In this document: positions 52,674 to 62,727 of the stretch, in pieces
Position numbering within the stretch: the first letter of the stretch is position 1
Layout of the letters: the number at the start of each line of letters is the position of its first letter
NCBI RefSeq assembly: GCF_028767125.1
Contig: NZ_JAKCWP010000005.1
Span: forward strand, 291,352-355,351
Direction of reading: 5' to 3'
Length of the DNA: 64,000 nucleotides
Origin: Chelativorans sp. YIM 93263
Lineage (GTDB): Bacteria; Pseudomonadota; Alphaproteobacteria; Rhizobiales; Rhizobiaceae
Translations under genes and position numbers: made by a program
The notes under the pieces: generated by a model
What the model saw: the letters and a program-made list of their open reading frames with translations, nothing else
The model's database searches: none
What the model was told of the DNA's origin: nothing

Positions 52674-55659
52674 TGGTGCGCTCTCCGTCCGGGTCGAAGA
52701 ACACGGTGGAGGTCACCTCGACTTCGATCACGCCATCGGGCATCGGCACGAAAAGCTTTTCTCCCATGCGCTCCCGTCCATCCTCGATCAGGGCGAGAGC
52801 GATGGAGTGCCCGCAATTTTCCGACCAGTAGGACGAAGTCACATGCCCGATCATCTTCATCGGTACGGGCTGATCAGGATCGGCTACCACCTGCGCGCCC
52901 TCTTCGAGCACAGTCTTCGGGTCCGTCGTCTTCAGCCCGACCAGTTGCTTGCGCCCCTTGGCCACGAGATCGGGCCGCTGCAAGCCGCGAATGCCGACGA
53001 AGTCCGTCTTTTTCTTACCTATGGCCCAATTGAGTCCCGCATCGTCCGGCGTCACCGTGCCGTCCGTCTCCTGCCCGATGATGATGAGGCCCTTTTCGGC
53101 GCGCAGCACGTGCATGGTTTCCGTGCCATAGGCGCAGGCGCCGTACTTCTGTCCCTCGGCCCAGACCGCCTCCCAGACGGACAGACCGTAATCGGCCGGC
53201 ACGTTGATTTCGAAGCCGCGCTCTCCGGTGAAGGAAAGGCGGAAAAGCCGTGCCGGCACACCGCAGACCCTGCCCTCGCGCACGGACATATGCGGCATGG
53301 CCTCGTCCGAAATGTCGATGTCCTCGACGAACGGAGCGATGATATCGCGGCTCTTCGGTCCCTGCACCGCGATCACCGCCCACTGCTCGGATGTGGAGGT
53401 GAGCCAAACCTTCAGCTCCGGAAACTCGGTCTGGAGATAATCCTCCATATGGTTGAGCACACGCGGCGCGCCGCCTGTCGTCGTGGTCACATGGAAACGG
53501 TCCTCGGCTAGGCGCCCCACCACGCCGTCGTCATAGATGAAGCCGTCCTCGCGCAGCATGACGCCATAGCGGCAGCGGCCCACGGCCAGCTTCTGCCACG
53601 GGTTGGTGTACATCAGTTCCATGAACCGGGCCGCATCCGGCCCCACCACCTCGATCTTGCCGAGCGTGGTGGCATCGAAAATGCCGGCCGCCTGCCGCGT
53701 TGTGTGGCATTCGCGGGCGACCGCGGCGTGCATGTCCTCTCCATTCTGCGGAAAGTACCAAGCACGCTCCCACTGGCCGACAGGCTCGAAGGCAGCGCCG
53801 TGCGCCTCCGCCCAGCTATGGATGGGTGTCCGCCGTGTGGGCTCGAACAGTTTTCCGCGCCCATGCCCCACCAGCGCGCCGAAGGTGACCGGCGTATAAG
53901 GCGAGCGGAAGGTGGTGAGGCCCACTTGCGGGATGGGCTTTCCCAGCATCTCCGAGGCAATCGCCAGCCCATGAATGTTGGAGGTCTTGCCCTGATCGGT
54001 CGCCATGCCGGTCGTGGTGAAGCGCTTGACGTGCTCGATCGAGCGCATGCCCTCGCGCACGGCCTGGCGGATGTCCTTCGCCGTCACGTCATGCTGGAAA
54101 TCGACGAAGGCCATGGCCTTGCTGCCGGATTTCGCACCCGGCGCGGCGCCAGCCATGCCCGACGACCAGTCTTCCGAAGCCTGTGCCTCAAATTTCACTG
54201 TTTTGCGCTTCTTCGCACCGGTCTCCTTGGCGGCCGTCTCCCCTGCCCGCAGGCTCTCCGCAACCGTCTCTGCCAAGTCGCTCGTGCCGTTGCACGCGCC
54301 GACGGACACTGCGTCCTGCACGTATTCTCCGGGCAGGAAGCGCTGATTTTCCTCATCGAAGGCGAGCTTGCCGCGCGATTGCGAAAACAGGTGAACAGCG
54401 GGCGTCCAGCCGGACGATGTGAGCAGGGTATCAATTTCCAGTTCGCGCCGTGGCCCGCCGGAAACCGGCGAGATGCTGACACGCCGCACGCGCAGCCGCC
54501 CTTCCGTGCCCGTCACGGCATGGCCGGCAAACACATCGATTCCAAGCGAGCGTGCCTGCTCGACAAGCGCGCCTTCCGGATCCGTGCGAAGATCGACAAT
54601 GGCAAGGACGTCCGTCCCGCTCTTTTTCAGGTCGATTGCCGCCGCATAGGCCGAATCCTCCGCCGTATAAACGGAAACTTTGCGCCCGACGGCGACACCA
54701 TAATGGTTCAGATAAGTCCGTGCGGCGGACGCGAGCATGACGCCCGGTCGGTCATTGTCGGGAAAGACCATGTGCCGTTCGATGGCGCCGGTCGCCAGCA
54801 CCACACGTTTCGCCCGCACCTGCCACAGACGCTCGCGCGGGGCCTCGGGGCTGGGCTCGGCCAGATGGTCGGTCAGCCGCTCGACCAGCCCCAGCATGTT
54901 ATGCGCGTAGTAGCCGAAGCCCGTCGTGCGCGTGAGAACGCGGACATTGTCGCGGGCGCGAAGCGCGGTCTTCGTCTCCTGCGCCCACTCCCAACCCGGC
55001 CTGCCGTCGATCTCGGCACCGGATTCGAAACGCAGGGAGCCACCGAGCGCCGCCTGCTCGTCAGCGATGATGACGCTTGCGCCCTTTTCCGCCGCGGCAA
55101 GCGCCGCCGCAAGCCCTGCCGCACCGCCGCCAATCACCAGCACGTCGCAATGGGCGAAGCGGTTGGAATAGTGATCCGGGTCCGGTTTGTCCGGTGCCAC
55201 GCCAAGGCCGGCCGTGCGCCGGATGACCGGCTCGTAAAGCCGTTCCCACGCGGCGCGCGGCCACATGAAGGTCTTGTAGTAGAAGCCTGCCGAGAAGAAA
55301 GGCGCGCCGAGATTGCTGATTGCGCCGACATCGAAGGACAGCGACGGCCACCGGTTTTGCGAAACTGCCGTCAGCCCGGCGTAAAGCTCCTGAATGGTCG
55401 TGCGTACGTTCGGCGTCCGCCGCGCCTCGTCGCGGTGGATTCCTACGAGCGCATTCGGCTCCTCCGCGCCTGCCGAAAGGATCCCGCGTGGGCGGTGATA
55501 CTTGAACGAGCGCCCCGTGAGATGAACGCCATTGGCCAGCAGAGCGGAGGCCAGCGTGTCGCCTTCCAGACCGGTGAAGCTCTTGCCATCGAAGGTGAAG
55601 TCCAGTGTCCTGCCGGTGTCGAGCCGACCGGCGGAGGGTATGCGGAAAGCTTGCGTCAT
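52666..55659 (-). CDS. soxA: sarcosine oxidase alpha subunit
   Basis: 997 aa, the usual length. An N-terminal 2Fe-2S-like and FAD/NAD module has V-I-G-G-G-A-A-G-L near residue 165; the C-terminal half is a GcvT-like folate-binding domain (T-T-L-G-K-I-E-V-V-G-P-D-A through E-R-G-F-E-I). It takes part in oxidative demethylation of sarcosine to glycine, the methyl going to tetrahydrofolate. The start at 55659 overlaps soxD by 4 bases (ATGA). The same frame stays open much further upstream; that extension is not a gene. Confidence 0.93.
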   Translation of the reverse strand: MTQAFRIPSAGRLDTGRTLDFTFDGKSFTGLEGDTLASALLANGVHLTGRSFKYHRPRGILSAGAEEPNALVGIHRDEARRTPNVRTTIQELYAGLTAVSQNRWPSLSFDVGAISNLGAPFFSAGFYYKTFMWPRAAWERLYEPVIRRTAGLGVAPDKPDPDHYSNRFAHCDVLVIGGGAAGLAAALAAAEKGASVIIADEQAALGGSLRFESGAEIDGRPGWEWAQETKTALRARDNVRVLTRTTGFGYYAHNMLGLVERLTDHLAEPSPEAPRERLWQVRAKRVVLATGAIERHMVFPDNDRPGVMLASAARTYLNHYGVAVGRKVSVYTAEDSAYAAAIDLKKSGTDVLAIVDLRTDPEGALVEQARSLGIDVFAGHAVTGTEGRLRVRRVSISPVSGGPRRELEIDTLLTSSGWTPAVHLFSQSRGKLAFDEENQRFLPGEYVQDAVSVGACNGTSDLAETVAESLRAGETAAKETGAKKRKTVKFEAQASEDWSSGMAGAAPGAKSGSKAMAFVDFQHDVTAKDIRQAVREGMRSIEHVKRFTTTGMATDQGKTSNIHGLAIASEMLGKPIPQVGLTTFRSPYTPVTFGALVGHGRGKLFEPTRRTPIHSWAEAHGAAFEPVGQWERAWYFPQNGEDMHAAVARECHTTRQAAGIFDATTLGKIEVVGPDAARFMELMYTNPWQKLAVGRCRYGVMLREDGFIYDDGVVGRLAEDRFHVTTTTGGAPRVLNHMEDYLQTEFPELKVWLTSTSEQWAVIAVQGPKSRDIIAPFVEDIDISDEAMPHMSVREGRVCGVPARLFRLSFTGERGFEINVPADYGLSVWEAVWAEGQKYGACAYGTETMHVLRAEKGLIIIGQETDGTVTPDDAGLNWAIGKKKTDFVGIRGLQRPDLVAKGRKQLVGLKTTDPKTVLEEGAQVVADPDQPVPMKMIGHVTSSYWSENCGHSIALALIEDGRERMGEKLFVPMPDGVIEVEVTSTVFFDPDGERTNG

Positions 55660-55955
55660 TTCCTGCGAATCTCCCCGCTTAGATCCGGCTTCGGCGTGCC
55701 TATCTTGTACGTCACCAGAAACTTGTCGGAGAGGGTATCCCGCGCCGCGTTGAAGAACCGCGCGCAGCCATGCATGTGCCGCCAGCGCTCGAAGGCGATG
55801 CCTTTGGGATTGGAGCGAATGAAGAAGTGCCGTTCGAATTCCTCGTCCGAAAGCTCGGTGATGTTTTCCGCCCGGGCGATATGCGCCTCGCCGGCATGGC
55901 GAAACTCCGGTTCCGGCCGCTCTTCCTCGCAATAAGGGCAATGAATCAGCAGCAT
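55656..55955 (-). CDS. soxD: sarcosine oxidase delta subunit
   Basis: 99 aa. N-terminal zinc-binding C-P-Y-C and typical delta-subunit residues H-F-F-I-R-S-N-P-K-G and H-M-H-G-C-A-R-F-F. Structural subunit of heterotetrameric sarcosine oxidase. Between soxB (9 bases before it) and soxA (4-base overlap). Confidence 0.93.
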   Translation of the reverse strand: MLLIHCPYCEEERPEPEFRHAGEAHIARAENITELSDEEFERHFFIRSNPKGIAFERWRHMHGCARFFNAARDTLSDKFLVTYKIGTPKPDLSGEIRRK

Positions 55956-55964
55956 GGTTCGACC

Positions 55965-57218
55965 TCAGTGCGCCACGGCCGCCGCAGCGGCCTCGTCGAT
56001 AAGCCGCCCAGTGCGGAACCGCTCGAGCGTATAGGGGGCATTGATCGGGTGTGGCTCGTCGCGTGCAATGGTATGCGCAAAGACATGGGCCGAGCCCGGC
56101 GTGGCCTTGAAGCCGCCGGTGCCCCAGCCGCAATTGACGTAAAGCCCCTTGACCGGCGTCTTGGCCAAGATGGGCGAGCGGTCCGGCGTCACGTCGACCA
56201 CACCGCCCCAGGAGCGCATCATCTTCATGCGCGTGAACATGGGATAAAGTTCGCAAATCGCGTCCAGCGTGTGCTGGAGGATCGCCAGGCTGCCCGTCTG
56301 CGAATAGGAGGTGTACTGATCGGTACCCGCGCCGATCACCAGTTCGCCCTTGTCGGATTGGGAGATATAGGCGTGCACCGTGTTCGACATGACGACGCAC
56401 GGGAAGACAGGCTTTACCGGTTCTGAAACCAATGCCTGAAGCGGGAAGGATTCCAGCGGCACCTGAACATCGGCCATCTGCATGAGCACCGAGGAGTGCC
56501 CGGCCGCCGAAACGCCGACTTTGCTGGCGTTGATCGGCCCGCGCGTCGTCTCGACGCCGGTGACAGCGCCATCGCGCCCACGCCGGATGCCTGTGACCTC
56601 GCAGTTCTGAATGATGTCGACGCCGCGGTCCGATGCCCCCCTTGCATAACCCCAGGCAACCGCATCGTGGCGGGCGGTTCCGCCGCGCCGCTGGAGGGCC
56701 GCTCCCATGACGGGATATCGTGCGTCTTTCGAGATGTTCAGCGGCGGACAATATTCCTTTGCCTGCTCGGGGGTCAGCCACTCGTTTTCCACGCCGTTCA
56801 GGCGGTTGGCATGAATGTGCCGCTTGAACACCTGAACGTCGTGCACATTGTGCGCCAGCATCATCACTCCGCGCGCGGAGTACATGACGTTGTAGTTGAG
56901 GTCCTGGCTCAGACCACCCCACAGCCTCAGAGCATGATTGTAGAGGCCCGCACTCTCGTCATACAGATAATTCGAGCGGATGATCGTCGTGTTACGACCA
57001 GTGTTGCCGCCGCCCAGCCAGCCCTTTTCCAGCACCGCGACATTGGTGATGCCGTGCTCCTTGGCGAGATAATACGCCGCGCCGAGGCCGTGCCCGCCAC
57101 CGCCGATGATGATGACGTCGTAGGATTTTTTCGGCTCAGGCGAGCCCCACTGCTCCGGCCAACCTGTGTTGCCGCGAAGGGCCTCGCGCGCGATGGCAAA
57201 AACGGAATATTTGCGCAT
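55965..57218 (-). CDS. soxB: sarcosine oxidase beta subunit
   Basis: 417 aa, normal length. FAD-binding D-A-O fold: [10 protein letters not shown] near residue 35, with R-S-N-Y and the His/Arg region that holds covalent FMN in this family. Oxidises sarcosine to glycine and passes electrons and formaldehyde onward to the alpha subunit and folate. First gene of soxBDAG. No glyA or folate genes follow in the operon. Confidence 0.94.
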   Translation of the reverse strand: MRKYSVFAIAREALRGNTGWPEQWGSPEPKKSYDVIIIGGGGHGLGAAYYLAKEHGITNVAVLEKGWLGGGNTGRNTTIIRSNYLYDESAGLYNHALRLWGGLSQDLNYNVMYSARGVMMLAHNVHDVQVFKRHIHANRLNGVENEWLTPEQAKEYCPPLNISKDARYPVMGAALQRRGGTARHDAVAWGYARGASDRGVDIIQNCEVTGIRRGRDGAVTGVETTRGPINASKVGVSAAGHSSVLMQMADVQVPLESFPLQALVSEPVKPVFPCVVMSNTVHAYISQSDKGELVIGAGTDQYTSYSQTGSLAILQHTLDAICELYPMFTRMKMMRSWGGVVDVTPDRSPILAKTPVKGLYVNCGWGTGGFKATPGSAHVFAHTIARDEPHPINAPYTLERFRTGRLIDEAAAAAVAH

Positions 57219-57444
57219 GGGCTCCCTCGGCCTTCGCCTGCCGTTCCGACATGAATCAGCCTACCAGTAACGGAACTGGGCCAAGCGTCTTGCACTGATT
57301 GCGACGGCGCTTGCCGTTTTGCGCCAAGCAGACTCGTCCCGGCTTTGGTGGCAGCGGTTTGTTAGGCCTGGAGGTTCAGCGTTTAGCTGGAGCGAAGCGG
57401 AGGCTAAAGAATTAGAGATCGCAAGAGAGGGGCAAACCACGCGT

Positions 57445-60400
57445 TCACTCAGCCGCTTCGCCCGTCGGCTGCCCGCTCCAGCGGCGGCGGAGATTCGAAA
57501 CCCACTGGTGCACGCGGTCGCCGAGTACCAGCATGCAGGGCGTGAGGCCGAGGGTCAGAAAAGTGGCGAATGCCAGACCTCCCGCAACCGTAGTGGAAAG
57601 CTCGGTCCAGTATTGGGTTGATGGCGCGCCGTGCTGAATTTGCCGGTTTATCAGATCGATATTGAGGCCCAGCACCATCGGCATTAGGGCCAGTATGTCG
57701 GTGATCGTTGTGAGCAGAACGGGGCGGAGGCGCTGTGCGCCGGTGCGGATGACCGCTTCCCCAACCGCATATCCCTTCTCCCGCATCTCGTTGAAGGTGT
57801 CGATCAGCACGATGTTGTTGTTGACCACGATTCCGCCGAGCGCGATCACCCCGACACCACCCATCACGACACCGAACGGTCGTCCGGAGATCAGGAGGCC
57901 GATCATCACCCCGGCGACGGAAAAGATGATGGCGCTCATCACCACGAGCGCCTGGTAGATGCTGTTCAGCTGGGTAACGATTACCAGAAACATGAGCGCG
58001 ATAGCGGCGAAAAAGGCTCCGACCAGGAACGTCTGCGCCTCGCTAATTTCCTCCTGCTGGCCTGCGAACTCGGCCTCGACGCCAGCTGGCAATTCCGCTT
58101 GCTGAATGGCACGCTGCAGTTGCGCTGTTTTGTCGGCGGGCAATTCCCCTTCGGCTACGTTTGCATCAACGGTCACCACACGACTTGAGTCGACTCGATT
58201 GATGATGCCCGTGCGCGGTGCCGGTTCGATCGTGACGAAATTGGTGATCGGTGTCTGTCCGCGTTCGGTTGGGACGGTAAGGCGCCAAAGACCGTCGAGC
58301 GTGCGCTCCTGCGCGGGGAAGCGCACCCGAATGTCGACGGCATCCTCCACATCCGCCGGTCGGTACTCTGCCAGTTGCAGGCCTTGCGTGAGAAGTTGCA
58401 CGGCCTGCCCCAGCATGGCCACGTCCGCGCCGAAGCGGGCTGCACTCTCACGGTCGACCTGAATGCGCCACTCAACCCCGGAAACAGGCGTGTCGTCTTC
58501 GATATCGGTGAACCCTCCCAACTCCTGCATCAAATCCCGCACCTGCTCAGCCGTCGTTTCCAGCGTCTCCGGGTCGGTTCCGAACAACTGCAGCTCAATC
58601 GGCTTTGCCTGCCCCGGCCCTTGTTGCTGCTGTGTGACAAGAATTTCGATGCCGGGAATATCCGCCGTCCTCGCCCTTACTTCATCGATGATCTCGGCCG
58701 CGCGGCGGCGCTCATCCCATTCCAGAAGGTCAAGTTGCAAAATGCCTATCGTGTCGGAGGAAACGTTTTCCGCTCCGGAAGCATCATCGATCGTCCGCGC
58801 ATAGATGTGCTCTATGCCCTCCGTACCGATGATCACATCCTCCACCTGGCGCACCAGCGTGTCCTTCTCGTGAACCGAGAGATTGTCCTGCGCCTTCACC
58901 GTCGCCTGCACGAAGCGCGGCTCCACCTCGGGGAAGAACTCGACGCCGCGGCCGAAGAATACGTAAGCCGTGACCGCGATCACGAGGAAGACTAACGTCG
59001 CCACCAGCGTTGTCGCTGGCCATCGCAACAACCTCCGCAGGACCGCGATATAAGCGCGCGTCGTTCGATTGAGATCATTGAGGTCGCCCTCCTCGGCCGC
59101 GGCCAGGGCCTTCTCCTCCTCTTCCGCGCGCGGATTGCGCCGTCCGATTAGCCCCCCCAATACCGGGATAAAGATCAGGCCCATGGCGAGCGATGCCATC
59201 AGCACCACGATCACTGTGATCGGCAGGAACTTCATGAACTCGCCTACCATACCGCCCCAGAACAGGAGCGGCACGAACACCGCGATCGTTGTCACCGCGG
59301 AGGCGAAGATCGGCAAGAACATGCGCTTGGCAGCCGCCCGGTACGCATCATTCGGGGCCATGCCGCCGGCCATGCGGCGATCGGCGAGTTCGGTCGAGAC
59401 GACGGCGGCATCGACGACCATGCCCAGCACGAGAATGAGGCTGAAGAGAACGAGGATGTTCATCGTAAAGCTCATCCACCAGATGGCGAGGACGCCCGCG
59501 AGAAACGAGCCGGGGATGGAAAGCCCCACCAGCAGGCCGTTGCGCCAGCCGAGCGTGGCAACGATTACGATCATGACCAGTACGACTGCCGCGATCACAT
59601 TGTTTTGCAGGTCGCCCAGAGTCTGCCGCACCTCGGTGGACTGGTCCTGCAGGTAGGTCACCGAGACGCTCTCCGGGATCCGGTCTTCGCCCTGCTCAAC
59701 GATCGCCTTCACCGCCTCCACGGTCTCGATGATGTTGGCCCCGATGCGTTTCGTGACCTCCAGCGCCACCGCCGGCTGGCCGTCGATACGGGCGAACCCT
59801 CCCGGGTCCTCGAACCCGCGGCGCACCACGGCGACATCCCCGACGGTGACCACCGCGTTTTCGGAGACTTTCAATGGGATCTGGCGCACATCGTTGATGT
59901 TTTCGATGACGCCGGGAACTTTTAGCGAAATCTTTCCCGCGCCGGTGTCGATCGCGCCGGCAGTGACGAGCTGGTTGTTGCGCTCGATGCCGGAAAGGAG
60001 CTGGTCGAAGGGCACGCCGTAGCTTTCCAGCGCGCTCGGATCGATCAGCACCTCGAGAACCTCCTCCCGTGCGCCGCCGATATCGACCTCCAGCACATCC
60101 GCAAGCGCCTCGAACCGATCCTGGAATTCCTCGGCCAGGTCGACCAGCGCGCGCTCGGATATCGGTCCCGACAGCATGACGGTAAGAACAGGGAAAAGCG
60201 CGACGTTCACCTCGCGCACCACCGGCTCCTCAGCACCCTGCGGCAGTTCCGCGTTGGCCCGGTCGGCCGCTTGGCGCACGTCCCGCTCGGCCTGGTCGGC
60301 ATCGAACCCTGCCGTGAATTCCAACGTCACCGCAGCGTAGCCCTGTGCCGCGACCGAACTCATCTCATTGAGTCCTTCGATGGACTGTAGCTCGGTTTCA

Positions 60401-60603
60401 AGCGGCCTCAGGAGCAGGCGCTCCGCGTCCTCCGGCGATATTCCCTGCTGCGCCACCGACACATAGATGATCGGGATGGGAACGTCCGGCGCGGATTCCT
60501 TCGGGATCACCGCATATGCGTAGCCGCCGGCAATCAGGATCAACACCAGGATGATCGTCACGACACGGTTGCGGTCAAACGCAATGTCGATGATCGACCT
60601 CAT
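57445..60603 (-). CDS. RND-family efflux permease, second pump
   Basis: 1052 aa, 12 helices with two large periplasmic loops. Unlike the pump at 45 kb, the TM4 motif reads V-V-D-A-A-V (near 396), with one Asp of the usual D-D pair, and the TM10 region reads V-V-N-N-N-I-V-L-I-D without the Lys. It belongs to a separate RND branch. The substrate is unknown. It overlaps the adaptor gene by 4 bases. Confidence 0.92.
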   Translation of the reverse strand: MRSIIDIAFDRNRVVTIILVLILIAGGYAYAVIPKESAPDVPIPIIYVSVAQQGISPEDAERLLLRPLETELQSIEGLNEMSSVAAQGYAAVTLEFTAGFDADQAERDVRQAADRANAELPQGAEEPVVREVNVALFPVLTVMLSGPISERALVDLAEEFQDRFEALADVLEVDIGGAREEVLEVLIDPSALESYGVPFDQLLSGIERNNQLVTAGAIDTGAGKISLKVPGVIENINDVRQIPLKVSENAVVTVGDVAVVRRGFEDPGGFARIDGQPAVALEVTKRIGANIIETVEAVKAIVEQGEDRIPESVSVTYLQDQSTEVRQTLGDLQNNVIAAVVLVMIVIVATLGWRNGLLVGLSIPGSFLAGVLAIWWMSFTMNILVLFSLILVLGMVVDAAVVSTELADRRMAGGMAPNDAYRAAAKRMFLPIFASAVTTIAVFVPLLFWGGMVGEFMKFLPITVIVVLMASLAMGLIFIPVLGGLIGRRNPRAEEEEKALAAAEEGDLNDLNRTTRAYIAVLRRLLRWPATTLVATLVFLVIAVTAYVFFGRGVEFFPEVEPRFVQATVKAQDNLSVHEKDTLVRQVEDVIIGTEGIEHIYARTIDDASGAENVSSDTIGILQLDLLEWDERRRAAEIIDEVRARTADIPGIEILVTQQQQGPGQAKPIELQLFGTDPETLETTAEQVRDLMQELGGFTDIEDDTPVSGVEWRIQVDRESAARFGADVAMLGQAVQLLTQGLQLAEYRPADVEDAVDIRVRFPAQERTLDGLWRLTVPTERGQTPITNFVTIEPAPRTGIINRVDSSRVVTVDANVAEGELPADKTAQLQRAIQQAELPAGVEAEFAGQQEEISEAQTFLVGAFFAAIALMFLVIVTQLNSIYQALVVMSAIIFSVAGVMIGLLISGRPFGVVMGGVGVIALGGIVVNNNIVLIDTFNEMREKGYAVGEAVIRTGAQRLRPVLLTTITDILALMPMVLGLNIDLINRQIQHGAPSTQYWTELSTTVAGGLAFATFLTLGLTPCMLVLGDRVHQWVSNLRRRWSGQPTGEAAE

Positions 60604-62183
60604 GGCTCGACGCCCTCGACCTCGGACGGTGGAGCCACACCGGCACCACTTTGATCCCCGCCCGCCGGAGGTGCATCGACCGCACCTCCCGGCCCGCCAT
60701 CGGGCTGCTGCGTTCCGGTTTCATCGGATGCCTGGGGCGGGGATTGTTCGTTCCGCGGCGAAGGAATGGCGGGTGAGGTCGGTTCCGGCGAAGCCGTATC
60801 GGGCACTGACTGCGTCGTTCCAGCGCCGGCGTTCGGCGCGCCGCCGCCGTCCGCAGGAGCCTGGCTCCCGCCTCCGACCCCATCTGGCTGCTGTCCCGGA
60901 CTGCCATCAGGCGCGGGTGCGCCTTGCCCCGACGATCCCGGAACGGAACTCGTCATCACTGCGTTCGATCCCACCCCCCGGCAGAGCTCATCGGCAGGAG
61001 GCGCGGCCGGCAGATCCGTCGCGCCCTCAAACGCTTCCGTCTCGACCGTCGCGGTCGGCAGCGGCGCATTGCCGAGCGTTCCGCCAGCCGCTTCGCCCTG
61101 ACCGGACTCAACTTCCCGGACACGGACGCGCTCGCCCTCGCGCACGAACCCCTGCCCCACCGTGATGAACCGCAGCGTTTCCGGCAGGCCGGCAACCCAA
61201 ATGCCGTCTCCCTCGGTGCGTACGATCTCTACCGGATGAAAGTGCACGACATTGTCTTCCCCCACGGACTTGGCGCCGAGAACGCCCGCGTCGCTGAGCG
61301 CAAGGATCGCCGGCGAAATGAAATGAGCGTCGGCTTCGCCCGTCTGGAAGCGCACCTCCGTGCTGACGACGGACGGGATCGTCCGCTCCTCGTTCGGCAC
61401 GCGGATTTCAACGCGAAATGTGCGTGTCTGCGGATCCGCCGCGGGAGCCACGAAACAGACGCGCCCCTTGGCGAGTGCCTCCGTCGCAAAACTGACAACC
61501 GCCTCGCGGCCGATATCCACACGCCCCACATCGCGCTGCGAAATGTTCAGTTCCACACGCAAAGGCGCGTTGTCGACTATGCGGGCGATGGCCGTCCCTG
61601 CTGAGAGAGTCTCACCGCTGTTGACGAAAACGTCGCTCACAATCCCCGCAATCGGCGCCTCGATCGTGGTATCGCGAATATCTTCGAGAATGTCCTCGAG
61701 ATTGGCGCGTGCGTTTTCGAGCTGCGATTCCAGTTCGCGCACGCGGGACTCGGTGGTAAAGCCCTGCTCGGCGAGTTGCCGCGCGGCTTGAAGATCGGCT
61801 TCCAGGCTTTCCACCTGCGCGCGGGCGCTTCGCAACTGGCTCTCCAGGGCCGCCAGGCGCACTCGCGCCAGTTCGGCCCCGGCTTCAACGATGTCGCCCT
61901 GCTGCACCTCCACTGCATCGAGGGTACCACCGGTCGATACGACAACGTCGGTAGTGCGGTAGGGCTGCGCAACGCCTTGGGCGAAAATATACTGCGGAAC
62001 CGACTCGGCCGTTGACGTCCGCACCTCGACCAATGTGGGCGCGGGCTCCTCAACCTGGACTATTTCTTCTTCATCGCCGCTGTCGGAGATGAATATCCCG
62101 CTGGCCAACCATGCGGCAACGAGGACGAAGAGGCCAGTCGCGATCCAGATGGAAGTTCTCAAGAGGCGCCCCTTCGGCGGCAT
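60600..62183 (-). CDS. RND periplasmic adaptor with long disordered C-terminal tail
   Basis: 527 aa. An N-terminal membrane helix (about 8-28), an acidic stretch, then lipoyl/coiled-coil/beta-barrel domains to about residue 365. The last 160 or so residues are rich in Gly, Pro, Ala, Gln and Ser (G-Q-Q-P-D-G, P-A-D-G-G-G-A-P), with one cysteine, and are probably disordered in the periplasm. This is much longer than usual adaptors. First gene of the pump operon. A weak EcfG-like site lies just upstream. Confidence 0.88.
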   Translation of the reverse strand: MPPKGRLLRTSIWIATGLFVLVAAWLASGIFISDSGDEEEIVQVEEPAPTLVEVRTSTAESVPQYIFAQGVAQPYRTTDVVVSTGGTLDAVEVQQGDIVEAGAELARVRLAALESQLRSARAQVESLEADLQAARQLAEQGFTTESRVRELESQLENARANLEDILEDIRDTTIEAPIAGIVSDVFVNSGETLSAGTAIARIVDNAPLRVELNISQRDVGRVDIGREAVVSFATEALAKGRVCFVAPAADPQTRTFRVEIRVPNEERTIPSVVSTEVRFQTGEADAHFISPAILALSDAGVLGAKSVGEDNVVHFHPVEIVRTEGDGIWVAGLPETLRFITVGQGFVREGERVRVREVESGQGEAAGGTLGNAPLPTATVETEAFEGATDLPAAPPADELCRGVGSNAVMTSSVPGSSGQGAPAPDGSPGQQPDGVGGGSQAPADGGGAPNAGAGTTQSVPDTASPEPTSPAIPSPRNEQSPPQASDETGTQQPDGGPGGAVDAPPAGGDQSGAGVAPPSEVEGVEP

Positions 62184-62208
62184 GACATGTATTCTCGTCT
62201 GAGGCCCT

Positions 62209-62233
62209 AACCCGAAAGGTTGAGCGCAGTTCC
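62209..62233 (-). promoter_or_regulatory. possible EcfG-like promoter for the second RND operon
   Basis: On the minus strand, GGAAC (62233-62229), 16 bases, then GGTT (62212-62209). The -10 has G for C, and the leader would be only about 20 bases. Weak candidate. Confidence 0.35.
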
Positions 62234-62374
62234 GCGATATTGCGCTCGACAAGGCTCGTGGAGTCTGGTATTAGCGGCCAACCTGCGGTGGAAACCTGCC
62301 GCGGGGCAGTGGTGTTGAATCCATTAAAGGTGGATCGGACCGCTAGAGATCAACGCTTTGACGGGAAAATCAGG

Positions 62375-62602
62375 GTGCAGGTACTCGTCCGCGACAACAA
62401 TGTTGACCAGGCGCTTCGCGCGCTGAAGAAAAAGATGCAGCGGGAAGGCATTTTCCGCGAGATGAAAATGCGCGGGCACTACGAAAAGCCTTCGCAAAAG
62501 CGTGCGCGGGAAAAGGCCGAGGCTGTACGCCGCGCGCGCAAGCTGGCGCGCAAACGGGCCCAGCGCGAGGGTCTTGTCGGAGGAAGGGCGGCGGCGCGCT
62601 AA
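62375..62602 (+). CDS. rpsU: 30S ribosomal protein bS21
   Basis: 75 aa. Starts at GTG ([10 protein letters not shown]); the upstream open frame is not part of the protein. Typical bS21: [13 protein letters not shown], then a Lys/Arg-rich tail ending G-G-R-A-A-A-R. Binds 16S rRNA and helps translation initiation. Diverges from the RND operon and ends at a strong terminator. Confidence 0.95.
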   Translation: MQVLVRDNNVDQALRALKKKMQREGIFREMKMRGHYEKPSQKRAREKAEAVRRARKLARKRAQREGLVGGRAAAR

Positions 62603-62647
62603 GCGCCTCGTTTTCGTCTTTTTCCGCGGTTAGAGCCAAGAAAATCA

Positions 62648-62679
62648 GGCGGCGCGACGAAAAACGCCGCCGCCTTTTT
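62648..62679 (+). terminator. Rho-independent terminator of rpsU
   Basis: Stem GGCGGCG (62648-62654) / CGCCGCC (62665-62671) with a 10-base loop, followed by GCCTTTTT. Confidence 0.85.
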
Positions 62680-62727
62680 GTTGACGTCGTATTCCGGCGC
62701 AGCGCCATAAGGGAGACGAACAGGCAG

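Noticed and set aside
53704..55935. 743-aa open frame on the plus strand across sarcosine oxidase.
   Set aside because: Antisense shadow of soxA/soxD in GC-rich DNA; Arg/His/Ala-rich with no domain.
55660..56922. Frame of soxA staying open far upstream, giving a 1418-aa ORF.
   Set aside because: The extension overlaps soxD and most of soxB, which match their families well. The soxA start at 55659 has a ribosome-binding site and an ATGA overlap.
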